From Rhizobium leguminosarum (GTDB lineage: Bacteria; Pseudomonadota; Alphaproteobacteria; Rhizobiales; Rhizobiaceae): DNA of 64,000 nt. A program made the position numbers and the translations under genes. Positions 33,994 through 43,714 of this stretch are shown one piece after another (the first letter of the stretch is position 1; every line of letters starts with the position of its first letter). Under the pieces are notes generated by a model. It did no database searches. It was not told where the DNA came from and worked only from the letters and a program-made list of their open reading frames with translations. Location of the stretch: positions 62,001 to 126,000 of the forward strand of contig NZ_MZMU01000019.1 in NCBI RefSeq assembly GCF_004123835.1. The letters are read 5' to 3'.

Positions 33994-36900
33994 TCAGACG
34001 GTCTCTCTCTCGGTCGGGACGGCCTCGACCAACTTCTCAACCGGCCGGTTACGGCGCCAGCCGCGCAGCACGACGTAGAAGACCGGCGTCAGGAACAGAC
34101 CGAAGATTGTCACGCCGAGCATACCCGAGAAGACGGCGGTGCCGAGCGACTGGCGCATTTCGGCGCCGGGGCCGGTGGCGATAGCAAGCGGCAGAACACC
34201 GAAGATGAAGGCGAACGCGGTCATCAGGATTGGGCGCAGGCGAAGATGGCTGGCCTCGATAGCCGCCTCCACCGGCGACTTGCCCTCATCTTCGGCCTGC
34301 CTGGCGAACTCGACGATCAGAATGGCGTTCTTGGCCGCAAGACCGATCAGGACGATCAGGCCGATCTGCGTCAGGACGTTGTTGTCCATTCCCCTCAGCG
34401 AGACCCCGATCAGCGCCGCGAGCACCGCAAGCGGGACGATGAGAATGATCGCGAGCGGCAGAACCCAGCTTTCATATTGTGCCGCCAGCGCCAGGAAGAC
34501 GAAGACGACGGACAGGGCGAAGATGTAGATGGCGGTGTTGCCGGTGTGGGTCTCCTGATAGGCGAGTTCCGTCCATTCGAAGGTCGTCCCTTGCGGCAGG
34601 ATCTTCGCCGCCAGCGCTTCCATCTTGGCGATGGCATCGCCCGTCGACGTGCCTGGCGTCGGATTGCCCTGAAGCGGCACCGAGACGTACATGTTGTAGC
34701 GCTGGACAAGGGCAGGGCCGCTGGCATCCTGGATGTCCATCAAGGTTCCGAGCGGAACCAGCGCGCCGGTGGCCGAGCGGACCTTCAGGGCGAGTATGTC
34801 TTCCCGGTCCATGCGGTATTGCCGGTCGGCCTGGGCGCGAACTTGGTAGACGCGACCGAACGCATTGAAATCGTTGACGTAGGCGACGCCGAGATTGATG
34901 GAAAGGGCGTTGAAGATATTGGGGATCGGCACATTTAGGAAGCGTGCCTTGTCGCGGTCGATCGCCAGGAAGTATTGCGGGCTGGCATCGGAGAATGTCG
35001 TAAAGACGCCGGTCAGCCCCTCGGTCGTTGCCGCCGCACCCATCATCTGCCTGGCGAGGCCGAGCACGCGGGTCATATCGGCGTTTTCGAGATCGGATAT
35101 CTGCATCTTGAAGCCGCCGGAATTGCCGACGCCACGCACGGATGGCGGTGGAATGGCAATGATGAAGGCTTCCTGGATGCTTTGCAGCTTTCCGTAAAGC
35201 TCGCCGATGATCTTGTTGGCGTTCTCGCCACCTTCTTCACGTTCGGCAAAGGATTTGAACGGCACGAAGACGACGCCGGCATTCGAGGCATTGGTGAACG
35301 TGGCCCCGCTGAAGCCGGCAAATTGCACGGCATTGCCGACGCCGGGCACGGTGCGGGCGATATCGCCCACCTGTTTGACGACGGCATCGGTACGCGCGAG
35401 CGACGCGCCGTCCGGTAGCTGAATGACGATGATGGCGTAGCCCTGGTCCATGGTCGGGATAAAGCCCGCGGGAACTTTCGTGCCCATGTACCAGGTCGCT
35501 CCGAGCAGGCAGACGAAGGTGACCATCGCGGCTGTCAAGCCAATCCAGCTGCTGACCAGATGCCGAACGGTCCATGAATAGCCGGAACTCAGCCGATCGA
35601 ATCCATGATTGAAGCCGTCTGCCAGCCCTCTTCCCAGACGGGATGCGACATTCGTACGCTTGGTTTCATGGTCATGGGTTTTCAGCAATATGCCTGCCAG
35701 CGCGGGCGACAGTGTGAGCGAGTTCAATGCGGAAATTGCAGTGGTGACGGAGATCGTGACCGCGAACTGCCTGTAGAACTGTCCTGAGATGCCTGGAATG
35801 AAGGCTGTCGGCACGAACACGGCGATCAGCACCAGGGAGATGGCGACGACGGCGGTTCCGACTTCGTCCATCGTGACATGGGACGCCTGTTTCGGCGTCA
35901 TCCCGCGCGCCAGATTGCGCTCGACGTTTTCCACCACCACGATCGCGTCGTCGACGACGATACCGATTGCCAGCACGAGGCCGAACAGCGTGAGCATGTT
36001 GAGCGAGAAGCCGAACGCCAGCAGAACGGCGAAGGTGCCGATCAGCGATACCGGGATGGCAATGATGGGAATGATCGCGGTTCGCCAGGATTGCAGGAAG
36101 ACGAGAACGACAATCGCCACCAGGATGGCAGCTTCGGCGATGGTTCGATAGACCTCGGTGATCGAGTCCGAGATGAATTCGGTCGTGTCGTAGACGATGC
36201 GATATTCCAACCCTTGAGGAAAATTCTGCGAAAGGTCCTTCATGATCGTCTGGACCTGATGGGCGGTGTCCAGGGCGTTGGTTCCCGGCCGGGCGAAGAT
36301 GCCGAGAGCAACCGCGGGATCGTTGTTGAGATAACTGTTGGTGACGTAATCCTGTGCGCCGAGCTCGATGCGGGCGACATCCTGCAACTGGACGAGCCGA
36401 CCCGATGTCGTCGATTTGACAATGACGTAGCGGAATTCGCGCACGTCGGAGAAGCGTCCGTCCGTTCGTACCGTATATTCGAACGCATTCTTGCCGGTCA
36501 CGGGCGGGGCCCCGATCTTGCCTCCCGACACCTGGACGTTCTGGTCTCTCAGCGCGGCGACGACGTCATCGGATGTCATCCCGTAGGCGGAGAGCTTTTC
36601 CGGGTCCAGCCAGATTCGCATCGAATACTGGCGCTCGCCGAAGAGCTGCACGTCGCCGACGCCGTCAAGGCGAACGAGAACGTCGCGGATGCGGTTGCGG
36701 GCGTAGTTCGAGACGTAAAGCTGGTCGTAGCGATGCGACGGCGACAGCAGGTGCACCACCATCATCAGGTCGGGTGAGCTTTTGTCGGTGGTGACGCCAA
36801 GCCGCTGGACTTCCTCGGGAAGACGGGGAAGGGCGATGGAAACGCGGTTCTGGACCAGCACCTGGACCTTGTCGAGATCGGTGCCGAGCTTGAAGGTGAT

Positions 36901-37179
36901 CGTCAGCGACATGGCGCCGTCGGCGCTGGAGTAAGAAGACATATAAAGCATGTCTTCGACGCCGTTGATCTGTTGTTCGAGCGGCGTCGAAACGGTATCG
37001 GCGATCGTCTGCGGGTCGGCACCCGGATAAGAGGTGCGCACGACGATGGTCGGCGGCGCTATCTCGGGATACTGGGAAACCGGCAATTGCGTGTAGGCAA
37101 TGCTGCCGACGACGAGAAAAAGGATCGAGATGACGGCCGCAAAGATCGGCCGGTCCACGAAAAAATGAGCAAATCTCAT
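33994..37179 (-). CDS. RND efflux pump inner-membrane transporter (HAE1, MexF/AcrB-like), system 1
   Basis: The 1061-residue protein has the twelve-helix RND layout with two large periplasmic loops. The N-terminus 'FFVDRPIFAAVISILFLVVG' and 'PGADPQTIADTVSTPLEQQING' are typical of HAE1 exporters. The proton-relay pair of aspartates is in 'GIVVDDAIVVVENVERN'. It extrudes hydrophobic drugs, plant phenolics or flavonoids using proton force. Its ATG overlaps the stop of the adaptor gene by four bases and GGAGAG precedes it. No outer-membrane channel gene is adjacent. Length and motifs are complete. Confidence 0.95.
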   Translation of the reverse strand: MRFAHFFVDRPIFAAVISILFLVVGSIAYTQLPVSQYPEIAPPTIVVRTSYPGADPQTIADTVSTPLEQQINGVEDMLYMSSYSSADGAMSLTITFKLGTDLDKVQVLVQNRVSIALPRLPEEVQRLGVTTDKSSPDLMMVVHLLSPSHRYDQLYVSNYARNRIRDVLVRLDGVGDVQLFGERQYSMRIWLDPEKLSAYGMTSDDVVAALRDQNVQVSGGKIGAPPVTGKNAFEYTVRTDGRFSDVREFRYVIVKSTTSGRLVQLQDVARIELGAQDYVTNSYLNNDPAVALGIFARPGTNALDTAHQVQTIMKDLSQNFPQGLEYRIVYDTTEFISDSITEVYRTIAEAAILVAIVVLVFLQSWRTAIIPIIAIPVSLIGTFAVLLAFGFSLNMLTLFGLVLAIGIVVDDAIVVVENVERNLARGMTPKQASHVTMDEVGTAVVAISLVLIAVFVPTAFIPGISGQFYRQFAVTISVTTAISALNSLTLSPALAGILLKTHDHETKRTNVASRLGRGLADGFNHGFDRLSSGYSWTVRHLVSSWIGLTAAMVTFVCLLGATWYMGTKVPAGFIPTMDQGYAIIVIQLPDGASLARTDAVVKQVGDIARTVPGVGNAVQFAGFSGATFTNASNAGVVFVPFKSFAEREEGGENANKIIGELYGKLQSIQEAFIIAIPPPSVRGVGNSGGFKMQISDLENADMTRVLGLARQMMGAAATTEGLTGVFTTFSDASPQYFLAIDRDKARFLNVPIPNIFNALSINLGVAYVNDFNAFGRVYQVRAQADRQYRMDREDILALKVRSATGALVPLGTLMDIQDASGPALVQRYNMYVSVPLQGNPTPGTSTGDAIAKMEALAAKILPQGTTFEWTELAYQETHTGNTAIYIFALSVVFVFLALAAQYESWVLPLAIILIVPLAVLAALIGVSLRGMDNNVLTQIGLIVLIGLAAKNAILIVEFARQAEDEGKSPVEAAIEASHLRLRPILMTAFAFIFGVLPLAIATGPGAEMRQSLGTAVFSGMLGVTIFGLFLTPVFYVVLRGWRRNRPVEKLVEAVPTERETV

Positions 37180-38351
37180 TGTCCGCTCTCCGCGCCGGCG
37201 GTTTCCGGCGGAGCGTCCTGCCGCTCCTGCGGCAGTTCGGTCATCTGAGGCGTGATCTTTGCGCCCGGCCGGGCGCGCATCAGTCCGTTGACGATGATCG
37301 TCTCGGTGCCGTCGAGGCCCTCGCGTATGACGCGGTAGCCGTAGAGACGCGGTCCGGGTCTCACGGGCTTGGTCGACACCGTGCCGTCTTCGGCGACGAC
37401 ATAGACGACGCGCTCATTCTGGTCCGAGCCGATTGCCTCGTCGGGGACGAGAATGGCCTGGTAGGTATTGGAGGCTTCGACCTGTATGCGACCGAAGAGG
37501 CCGGGCTGAAGGACGAGATCGGGGTTGGGGAAGCGGGCACGCAGACGAATGGTGCCGCTCTCATTGTCGACCCGGTTCTCGGCGAAATCGAGCTTTCCCT
37601 TGAATGGTTTGGCATTGGGATCCGAGATCGTGACGGAGACATCCAGACCGCCACCGCCCTGTTGGAGATCCTTGCCCAGTTTGCGCGCCGTGTCGGCGAA
37701 ATTCAGCAGGCGGCGTTCATCGACGTCGAAATAGAAATCGATCGGATCAAGCGAAACGATCGTGGTGAGCACAGTCTGGTCGGTCTGCACGAGGTTGCCG
37801 GCCGAAATCAGCCGGCGGTCAATGCGGCCGCTGAGCGGCGCCTTGATCTCGGTATATTCCATGTCGAGAGAGGCGCGGTCGGCTGCGGCCTGTGCGCCGC
37901 GGACATTGGCCTCAGCCGAATCGAATTCGCGGCGGCGATCATCCAGCGTCTGGGCCGACTGGCTACCGCTCGAAGCAAGCGATTGCGTGCGCTTATATTG
38001 CGCATCGGCAAAGACCAGGGCGGATTGCGCCGATTCGAGTGTCGCCTTTGCCTGATTGAGCGCGGTTACGAATGGCCGCTGGTCGATGACGAAGAGCAGG
38101 TCGCCCTGCTTGACCAATGCGCCGTCCTGGAAATGGATTTCCTGCAGGTAACCACCGACGCGCGAGCGAACGGAGACTTCGTCGACCGGCTCGAACCGGC
38201 CGATAAACTCGTCGCTGTCGACGACATCGCGAACGACCGGCTTGGCGACGGTGACGGGTGGCGCCGGCGGGGCACTCTGGGCCAGCGCGGGGAGGGGCAT
38301 GAATGCGGCGATACAGCCAAGCACCACCATCTGTCGAAGCGCGTAAGTCAT
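37176..38351 (-). CDS. RND efflux periplasmic adaptor (membrane fusion protein), system 1
   Basis: The 391-residue protein has a Sec signal peptide ending 'LPALAQ' near residue 25. It then has the adaptor order: barrel-sandwich half 'VRSRVGGYLQEIHFQDGALVKQGDLLFVID', alpha-hairpin (about 95-170), second lipoyl half 'TEIKAPLSGRIDRRLISAG' and beta-barrel. GGAGG precedes the ATG. It links the RND transporter to an outer-membrane channel. The 263 bases upstream hold its promoter; no regulator gene is adjacent, unlike most such pairs. Confidence 0.94.
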   Translation of the reverse strand: MTYALRQMVVLGCIAAFMPLPALAQSAPPAPPVTVAKPVVRDVVDSDEFIGRFEPVDEVSVRSRVGGYLQEIHFQDGALVKQGDLLFVIDQRPFVTALNQAKATLESAQSALVFADAQYKRTQSLASSGSQSAQTLDDRRREFDSAEANVRGAQAAADRASLDMEYTEIKAPLSGRIDRRLISAGNLVQTDQTVLTTIVSLDPIDFYFDVDERRLLNFADTARKLGKDLQQGGGGLDVSVTISDPNAKPFKGKLDFAENRVDNESGTIRLRARFPNPDLVLQPGLFGRIQVEASNTYQAILVPDEAIGSDQNERVVYVVAEDGTVSTKPVRPGPRLYGYRVIREGLDGTETIIVNGLMRARPGAKITPQMTELPQERQDAPPETAGAESGQ

Positions 38352-38614
38352 ACCGGTCCTCCAATCTCGACGGTCGATTTCCCTGCCGCCAAACCTAAGA
38401 TGAAGTGCTGCTTTTCATGTCTTGCTGCTTTGAACGAGGGCCTCTGGCCCCCGTGATTTCTCCGGCATCCGATCCCTTGGAAAGGAGGGCCGGCAGGCAA
38501 TGCCGATCAGAAAAATCGTAACCCTATGGAATTGGACTATAAACGGCAGCGGAGAAAAATTGCAAACGCCAATTGGCTGCGGTTCTGGAATCCATCAAAA
38601 CGTCACAGACGGCG

Positions 38615-40159
38615 TCAGCTCTCGACGATCTCGTCTCTGCCGGGCGGCAGGGCGGCGAGTTCGGCCCAGTCGAGTTCCTGTTCCAGCATGTGAAAGACAT
38701 CATCGTCGATCTCGCCGGCGCGGCGCATCGCAGCCAATCTGCGGCGTTTCGCGACGATGACGTTGCGGCGCTGCTTGTCGAGCCTGCTGACCTCGCGCGG
38801 GTGTTTCCCGTCAGCGGCGATTTCGCGCTCGGAGGTGTAGACGTCGCGCAGGATGCGGGTGGATTTGTCCTCGCCGCCAGCGAGCTCGGCAAGGGCCGCA
38901 TCGATCAACGTGACGCGGGCTCTGGCGAGGTCGCGGTCCAGGGAGGTGTCCGGATCGAATTTCAGGAAACGGATCAGCGGCCCGAGCGTCAGGCCCTGGA
39001 CGATGAGCGTGCCGAGAACGACGGCGAGCGCGCTGAGCAGGATGATATCGCGATCGGGAAAATCGATCGGCAAAGCGAGCGCGGTCGCCAGCGTGACGAG
39101 GCCGCGCATGCCGCACCAGCCGGCAAGCAGGCTGGTCGCGAAGGTCGGAACGGCTTGCGTCGTGCGTCCGCGCGCGGCGAGAAAGTTGATGATGCGGTTA
39201 TAGAAGAGCACCCAGGCCAGGCGGACGACGATGACGGTGACGAAGACCGCAACGGCAAGGGTGATCGCGAAATTCAGGCGGCCGGGATCGAGGTCGAGGA
39301 CGATTTGACGGGCCTGCAGTCCCATCAGCAGGAAGGCGAGCACGTTGAGCAGAAAGACAGCGGCTTCCCAGACCGAATAGGAATGAATGCGGTGGCGGGC
39401 CGTCTGCCGCTCGGGCATGTAGCGGGCGATCACCATCGCATAGACGACGATCGCCAGAATTGCCGAAAGGTGCAGCCGCTCGGCGATGATCCACGTGCCG
39501 AAAGTGGCGACGAATTCGAGCAGCGTGCCGCCAAGCGTGCCGGCGAGCCTCAGGCCGACGACCATGTAGAGACGGCCCAAGAGATAACCGAGGATGAGGC
39601 CACCAGGCACGGCGAGCGCCAACTCTGCCAGGGCGCCGGCGAAGAATGTGGGACTTGCGGCGGCTGCCACCGCGGCGCTGAAGATCAGCAGCGCGACGGC
39701 GTCGTTCAGGAGGCTTTCACCCTTCAGGATCACATAGGTCTGGCGCGGCAGGGTGAAGCGGTCGAGCATGGCGGTGGCGGCGGCCGCATCCGGCGGCGCG
39801 ACGATGGCGCCGAGTGCGACGGCTGCGGCAAGCGGCAGGCCGGCCATCGTCACGCTGACGGTGGCGACGGCTGCGGCCGTCACGATCACGGCGATGGCGG
39901 CGAGCGAGAACAGCGGCAGCCAGTTGCGTCTCAATGTCCTCGGCGGCAGATCATAGGCGGCGTCGAAAAGCACGGGCGCGATCAGCAGCGCCAGCGCAAG
40001 CTCGGGATCGATTGAAACCTCGGGCGCCCAGGGCACGGCCGCGACGATGACGCCCGCGATCGCCAGCATTGTCGGATAGGGGATCCGGAACTTCCTGGAG
40101 AATTGCAGAAAGACGATCGCCACCAGCAGCAGCGTCAGCATGCTTTCGAAGAACGCCAT
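38615..40159 (-). CDS. Na+(K+)/H+ antiporter, CPA1/NhaP family
   Basis: The start is ATG 40159 with GGGGAG upstream; a TTG four codons earlier is less likely. The 514-residue protein has about 12 membrane helices followed by a roughly 110-residue hydrophilic tail. The ion-binding 'LKGESLLNDAVALLIFSAAV' carries the N-D pair of CPA1 exchangers, and 'GWCGMRGLVTLATALALP' is another family landmark. It exchanges monovalent cations for protons across the inner membrane. The tail, rich in Arg and Glu, may be a regulatory domain. It is divergent from the MarR-EmrAB operon across 246 bases. Confidence 0.92.
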   Translation of the reverse strand: MAFFESMLTLLLVAIVFLQFSRKFRIPYPTMLAIAGVIVAAVPWAPEVSIDPELALALLIAPVLFDAAYDLPPRTLRRNWLPLFSLAAIAVIVTAAAVATVSVTMAGLPLAAAVALGAIVAPPDAAAATAMLDRFTLPRQTYVILKGESLLNDAVALLIFSAAVAAAASPTFFAGALAELALAVPGGLILGYLLGRLYMVVGLRLAGTLGGTLLEFVATFGTWIIAERLHLSAILAIVVYAMVIARYMPERQTARHRIHSYSVWEAAVFLLNVLAFLLMGLQARQIVLDLDPGRLNFAITLAVAVFVTVIVVRLAWVLFYNRIINFLAARGRTTQAVPTFATSLLAGWCGMRGLVTLATALALPIDFPDRDIILLSALAVVLGTLIVQGLTLGPLIRFLKFDPDTSLDRDLARARVTLIDAALAELAGGEDKSTRILRDVYTSEREIAADGKHPREVSRLDKQRRNVIVAKRRRLAAMRRAGEIDDDVFHMLEQELDWAELAALPPGRDEIVES

Positions 40160-40368
40160 CGAGCTCCCCAACGCGCGCCTCCGGCGGAGGCTGTTCCTGC
40201 CGCAGAATTAGGGCGGAGCTTGGCTGCGGCTACCGTCTGGCGCTTGTAAGCGCCGAAAGGAGAAGCTGCAGGATATGCTTGACCCGGTCTGCGGCATTTT
40301 AGCCGCCATTGCTGAAATCTGCCGTCCATGCTCTTGTGCGGTGCGCATGCTCAATATATCTACCGATA

Positions 40369-40386
40369 TTATAAGTATGCTTATAA
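40369..40386. promoter_or_regulatory. Candidate MarR operator
   Basis: A perfect inverted repeat, TTATAAG-TATG-CTTATAA, has 7-bp arms and ends 19 bases before the MarR ATG. The size and AT-rich dyad form suit a MarR dimer. Binding here would block transcription of the MarR-EmrA-EmrB operon, giving autoregulation. Confidence 0.6.
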
Positions 40387-40405
40387 ATAACGGTCATAGG
40401 TTTTC

Positions 40406-40870
40406 ATGAACGCCACTCCGACCCTCGGTTTCCTTCTCCACGACGTCGCACGGCTGCTGCGCAAGCGGTTCGAGCAGCGCGCGAAGTGCCTTGGGTTGAC
40501 CCGGTCGCAATGGCAGACGCTTGCCTATCTCTCGAATAACGAAGGCATCCATCAAGGCGGCCTTGCCGAAATCCTCGAAGTCGAGCCGATCACGCTGGTG
40601 CGCATTCTCGACAAGCTCGCCGAACGCGGGCTGATCGAGCGCCGCCAGCACCCGACGGACCGGCGCATCTGGCTGCTCTACATGCGCGACGAGGCGCACC
40701 CGCTGCTCGCCGAAATGCGCGAGCTCGGCGACACCACCCGCGCGGAAGCGCTTCAAGGCGTCTCGGTCGAGCAGCGCGAGCAGCTTTTCCACATCCTATC
40801 CATAATGAAGACGAACCTGGTTCAGGCATGCCGGAGCCCGGTTGACGAGAATGAGACGAACGATGGCTGA
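40406..40870 (+). CDS. MarR-family transcriptional regulator
   Basis: The 154-residue protein has the MarR winged helix: 'LGLTRSQWQTLAYLSNNEGIHQGGLAEILEVEPITLVRILDKLAERGLIERRQHPTDRRIW'. The wing residues D-R-R are conserved. It probably represses the downstream efflux genes until a phenolic or antibiotic ligand binds. Its stop overlaps the EmrA-like start by eight bases, so regulator and pump are co-translated from one message. An inverted repeat suited to MarR lies just upstream. Confidence 0.93.
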   Translation: MNATPTLGFLLHDVARLLRKRFEQRAKCLGLTRSQWQTLAYLSNNEGIHQGGLAEILEVEPITLVRILDKLAERGLIERRQHPTDRRIWLLYMRDEAHPLLAEMRELGDTTRAEALQGVSVEQREQLFHILSIMKTNLVQACRSPVDENETNDG

Positions 40871-42098
40871 TCAATTCCCCCTCCGCGTCGTTGCCGACGC
40901 GAATGCCAAGACCAAGACCGAGACTCCTGTCGAAGACAACGAAGCGAAACAGCAGGAAACGGTAGCCGAAGCGCCTTCATCCAATTCAGCGCCGGCTGCC
41001 GCCGTGGCTGCGCCTGGCGGCAACAAGGTCCGCCGCCGGCGCAGTCTCACGCGGCCGATCCTGTTTGCCTTGCTGCCGGTGGCACTCGTCGTCGGCGGTT
41101 ATTATTACGTCAATGGCGGCCAGGTGATGTCGACCGACAACGCCTATATCCAGGCCGACATGGTCGGGCTCACTACCGATGTCTCGGGCATCGTCGACCA
41201 GATCAATGTGCATGAGAACGAGGCGGTCAAGGCGGGACAGGTGCTCTTCAGCCTGCGGTCGGATTCTTTCAAGATCGCGCTTGATGGCGCCAAGGCGCAA
41301 CTGGGCGCGCAGCGCAATCAGATCATGAATCTCAAGGCCAGCTATCAGCAGTCGCTTGCCGAGATCACGCAGGCGCAAGCCGACCTGCCCTATTATCAGG
41401 ATCAGTTTGATCGGCAGCAGAACCTCGTCAACAACGGCAGCGCGACGCAGTCGGCCTATGACGAAGCCAAGCACAATCTGGAAGCCGCGCAGCAGAAGGT
41501 TGCAGTCGCCAAGGCGGAAGCCGCAACGACACTCGCCCAGCTCGGCGGCAATGCCGACCAGCCGGCCGAGGAAAACCCGCTCTACCTGCAGGCCAAGTCG
41601 AATGTCGACAGTGCCCAGCGCGAACTCGACCACAGTGTCGTCAAGGCGCCGTTCGACGGCATCGTCACCAATGTCAACGCGCTGCAGGTGGGGTCCTACC
41701 TGCAGGCTTCGCAGCAGGCCTTCTCGCTTGTTGCCACCGATCATCTGTGGATCGCCGCCAGCCCCAAGGAAACCGAGCTCACCTATGTCAAGCCCGGCCA
41801 GACGGCCGAGATCTATGTCGACACCTATCCCGGCGTGACATGGAAGGGCAAGGTCGAGAGCATCAGCCCGGCCTCCGGCTCCAGCTTCTCGCTGCTGCCG
41901 GCGCAGAACACCACGGGCAACTGGGTGAAGGTCGTCCAGCGCATTCCGATGCGCGTCAGCATCGAGGACACCGACGGCAAGCCGCCGCTGCGCGTCGGCA
42001 TGAGCACGGTGGTCGATGTCGAGACCGGCCATGCCCGCGACCTGCCTGATTTCGTCAACAAGCTTCTGGGTCGGCCTCAGGGCAAGGATCATGAGTAA
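40863..42098 (+). CDS. EmrA-like membrane fusion protein (HlyD family)
   Basis: The start is ATG 40863, inside the end of the MarR gene. The 411-residue protein has a hydrophilic N-terminal tail, a single membrane anchor at about residues 64-83, and a periplasmic part. That part begins 'STDNAYIQADMVGLTTDVSGIV' (a hallmark of EmrA proteins), followed by a coiled-coil hairpin around residues 140-230 and the closing lipoyl half 'HSVVKAPFDGIVTNVNALQVG'. It couples the MFS pump encoded next to an outer-membrane channel. The eight-base overlaps on both sides point to strict translational coupling. Confidence 0.93.
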   Translation: MADQFPLRVVADANAKTKTETPVEDNEAKQQETVAEAPSSNSAPAAAVAAPGGNKVRRRRSLTRPILFALLPVALVVGGYYYVNGGQVMSTDNAYIQADMVGLTTDVSGIVDQINVHENEAVKAGQVLFSLRSDSFKIALDGAKAQLGAQRNQIMNLKASYQQSLAEITQAQADLPYYQDQFDRQQNLVNNGSATQSAYDEAKHNLEAAQQKVAVAKAEAATTLAQLGGNADQPAEENPLYLQAKSNVDSAQRELDHSVVKAPFDGIVTNVNALQVGSYLQASQQAFSLVATDHLWIAASPKETELTYVKPGQTAEIYVDTYPGVTWKGKVESISPASGSSFSLLPAQNTTGNWVKVVQRIPMRVSIEDTDGKPPLRVGMSTVVDVETGHARDLPDFVNKLLGRPQGKDHE

Positions 42099-43632
42099 CG
42101 CTTCCGCTTCTCCGGCGACGCCGATTGCCAATCGCGGTGCGATCACGGCCTGCGTCATCCTCGCCGTCATCATGCAGGCGCTGGACACGACGATCGCCAA
42201 CGTGGCGCTGCCCTATATCCAGGGCAGCGTGTCGGCCTCTGCCGACCAGATCAACTGGGTGCTGACTTCCTATATTGTCGCAGCGGCAATCATGACGCCG
42301 CCGTCGGGCTTCCTCGCCGCCAAGTTCGGCCGCAAACGCGTGCTGCTCGTCGCCATCGCCGGCTTCGTGGCGGCCTCCGTTCTCTGCGGCCTGGCGCAAT
42401 CGCTGAACCAGATCGTCGCCTTCCGCCTGCTGCAAGGCTTGTTCGGGGCATCGCTGGTGCCGCTTTCCCAGGGCATCCTCCTGGACATCTATACGGTCGA
42501 GGAGCGCGGCTCGGCCATGGCCCTTTTCGGCGTCTCGGTCATGGTCGGGCCGGTGCTTGGGCCTGTCATCGGCGGCTGGCTGACCGACAATATCAGCTGG
42601 CGCTGGGTGTTTTATATCAACGTGCCGATCGGCGCGCTGGCTTTCATGGGCATCGTCGTCTTCGTCACCGAGACCAAGAGGGATCTGCTCGCCAAACTGG
42701 ACTGGTTCGGCTTCGGGATGATGAGCCTCGGCATCGCCGCGCTGCAGCTCTTCCTCGACCGCGGCGAGCAGCTCGACTGGTTCTCCTCGGGCGAGATCGT
42801 CGTCGAGGCGCTGATCTGCGCCTCAGCCTTCTATCTGCTGATCGTGCATACGCTGACGGCGGAGAAATCCTTCGTGAACCCGAAGCTGTTCCTCGACCAG
42901 AATTTCTCGATCAGCATGATCTTCATCTTCGTGGTCGGCATCACCTATCTCGCCTCACTGGCGCTGATGACGCCCTATCTGCAGACGCTGATGGGCTATC
43001 CCGTCATCACCGCCGGCATCGTCATGGGGCCGCGCGGGCTCGGCACCATGCTCTGCATGTTCATCGTCGGGCGGCTGGTCGGCAAAGTCGATACGCGCGC
43101 GTTGCTGGCGCTCGGCTTGGGGCTCACCGCGTGGGCGATGTACGACATGACCGGCTGGACACCCGACGTCTCGCAATGGACGATCATCTCGGTCGGCTTC
43201 ATCCAGGGCGCCGGCCTTGGCTTTCTGTTCGTGCCGCTGACAACGATCGCTTTTTCCACGCTGCCCGCCCATATGCGCGGCGACGGCACCGGTCTCTACA
43301 ACCTGTCGCGAAACATCGGCTCGGCGGTCGGCATCTCGATCGTGTCGGCGCTGATCGTCGAGAACACGCAGAGCAATCATGAATCGATCGCGGCCTATGT
43401 GACGCCGTTCAACCACGCCTTCAATGCGGTGGCTGCGCAGGGGCTCAGCCCGGTGACGGCGGCCGGCCGCGCTTCGCTCAACGAGATCATCACGCTGCAA
43501 GCGACGATCATCGCCTATATGGACGATTTCAAGCTGCTGATGCTGATGTCGCTTGCGGTCATTCCGCTGGTGCTGCTGCTGCGCAAGCCGAAGGCAGCCC
43601 CCGCCGTCGACCACAGCGCGGTGATGGAATAA
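42091..43632 (+). CDS. EmrB-like drug:H+ antiporter (MFS, DHA2 family)
   Basis: The start is ATG 42091, overlapping the EmrA-like stop by eight bases, with AAGG upstream. The 513-residue protein has about 14 membrane helices. It carries 'ALDTTIANVALPYIQG' (motif D1 of DHA2 exporters), 'FLAAKFGRKRVLL' (motif A) and 'GVSVMVGPVLGPVIGGWL' (motif C). With the EmrA-like adaptor it should export hydrophobic compounds. The family is well supported; the substrates are not known. A palindromic repeat follows the stop. Confidence 0.95.
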   Translation: MSNASASPATPIANRGAITACVILAVIMQALDTTIANVALPYIQGSVSASADQINWVLTSYIVAAAIMTPPSGFLAAKFGRKRVLLVAIAGFVAASVLCGLAQSLNQIVAFRLLQGLFGASLVPLSQGILLDIYTVEERGSAMALFGVSVMVGPVLGPVIGGWLTDNISWRWVFYINVPIGALAFMGIVVFVTETKRDLLAKLDWFGFGMMSLGIAALQLFLDRGEQLDWFSSGEIVVEALICASAFYLLIVHTLTAEKSFVNPKLFLDQNFSISMIFIFVVGITYLASLALMTPYLQTLMGYPVITAGIVMGPRGLGTMLCMFIVGRLVGKVDTRALLALGLGLTAWAMYDMTGWTPDVSQWTIISVGFIQGAGLGFLFVPLTTIAFSTLPAHMRGDGTGLYNLSRNIGSAVGISIVSALIVENTQSNHESIAAYVTPFNHAFNAVAAQGLSPVTAAGRASLNEIITLQATIIAYMDDFKLLMLMSLAVIPLVLLLRKPKAAPAVDHSAVME

Positions 43633-43647
43633 AGTCGAGGCGTTCAC

Positions 43648-43714
43648 GCAATTCCCGGCAAAAGCGCTTCGCGCTTTGCCTGGAAAAACCGCTTCGCACT
43701 TTTCCTGGAATTGC
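43648..43714. repeat. Rhizobium-type intergenic palindromic repeat
   Basis: An imperfect long palindrome is bounded by GCAATTCC (43648-43655) and GGAATTGC (43707-43714). Inside are two related blocks: AAAGCGCTTCGCGCTTT and a second GCTTCGCACTTTTCCTGG stretch. Such elements are scattered in rhizobial intergenic spaces. This one lies between convergent genes and abuts the TAG stop of the glycosylase gene, and could also end both transcripts. Confidence 0.7.
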
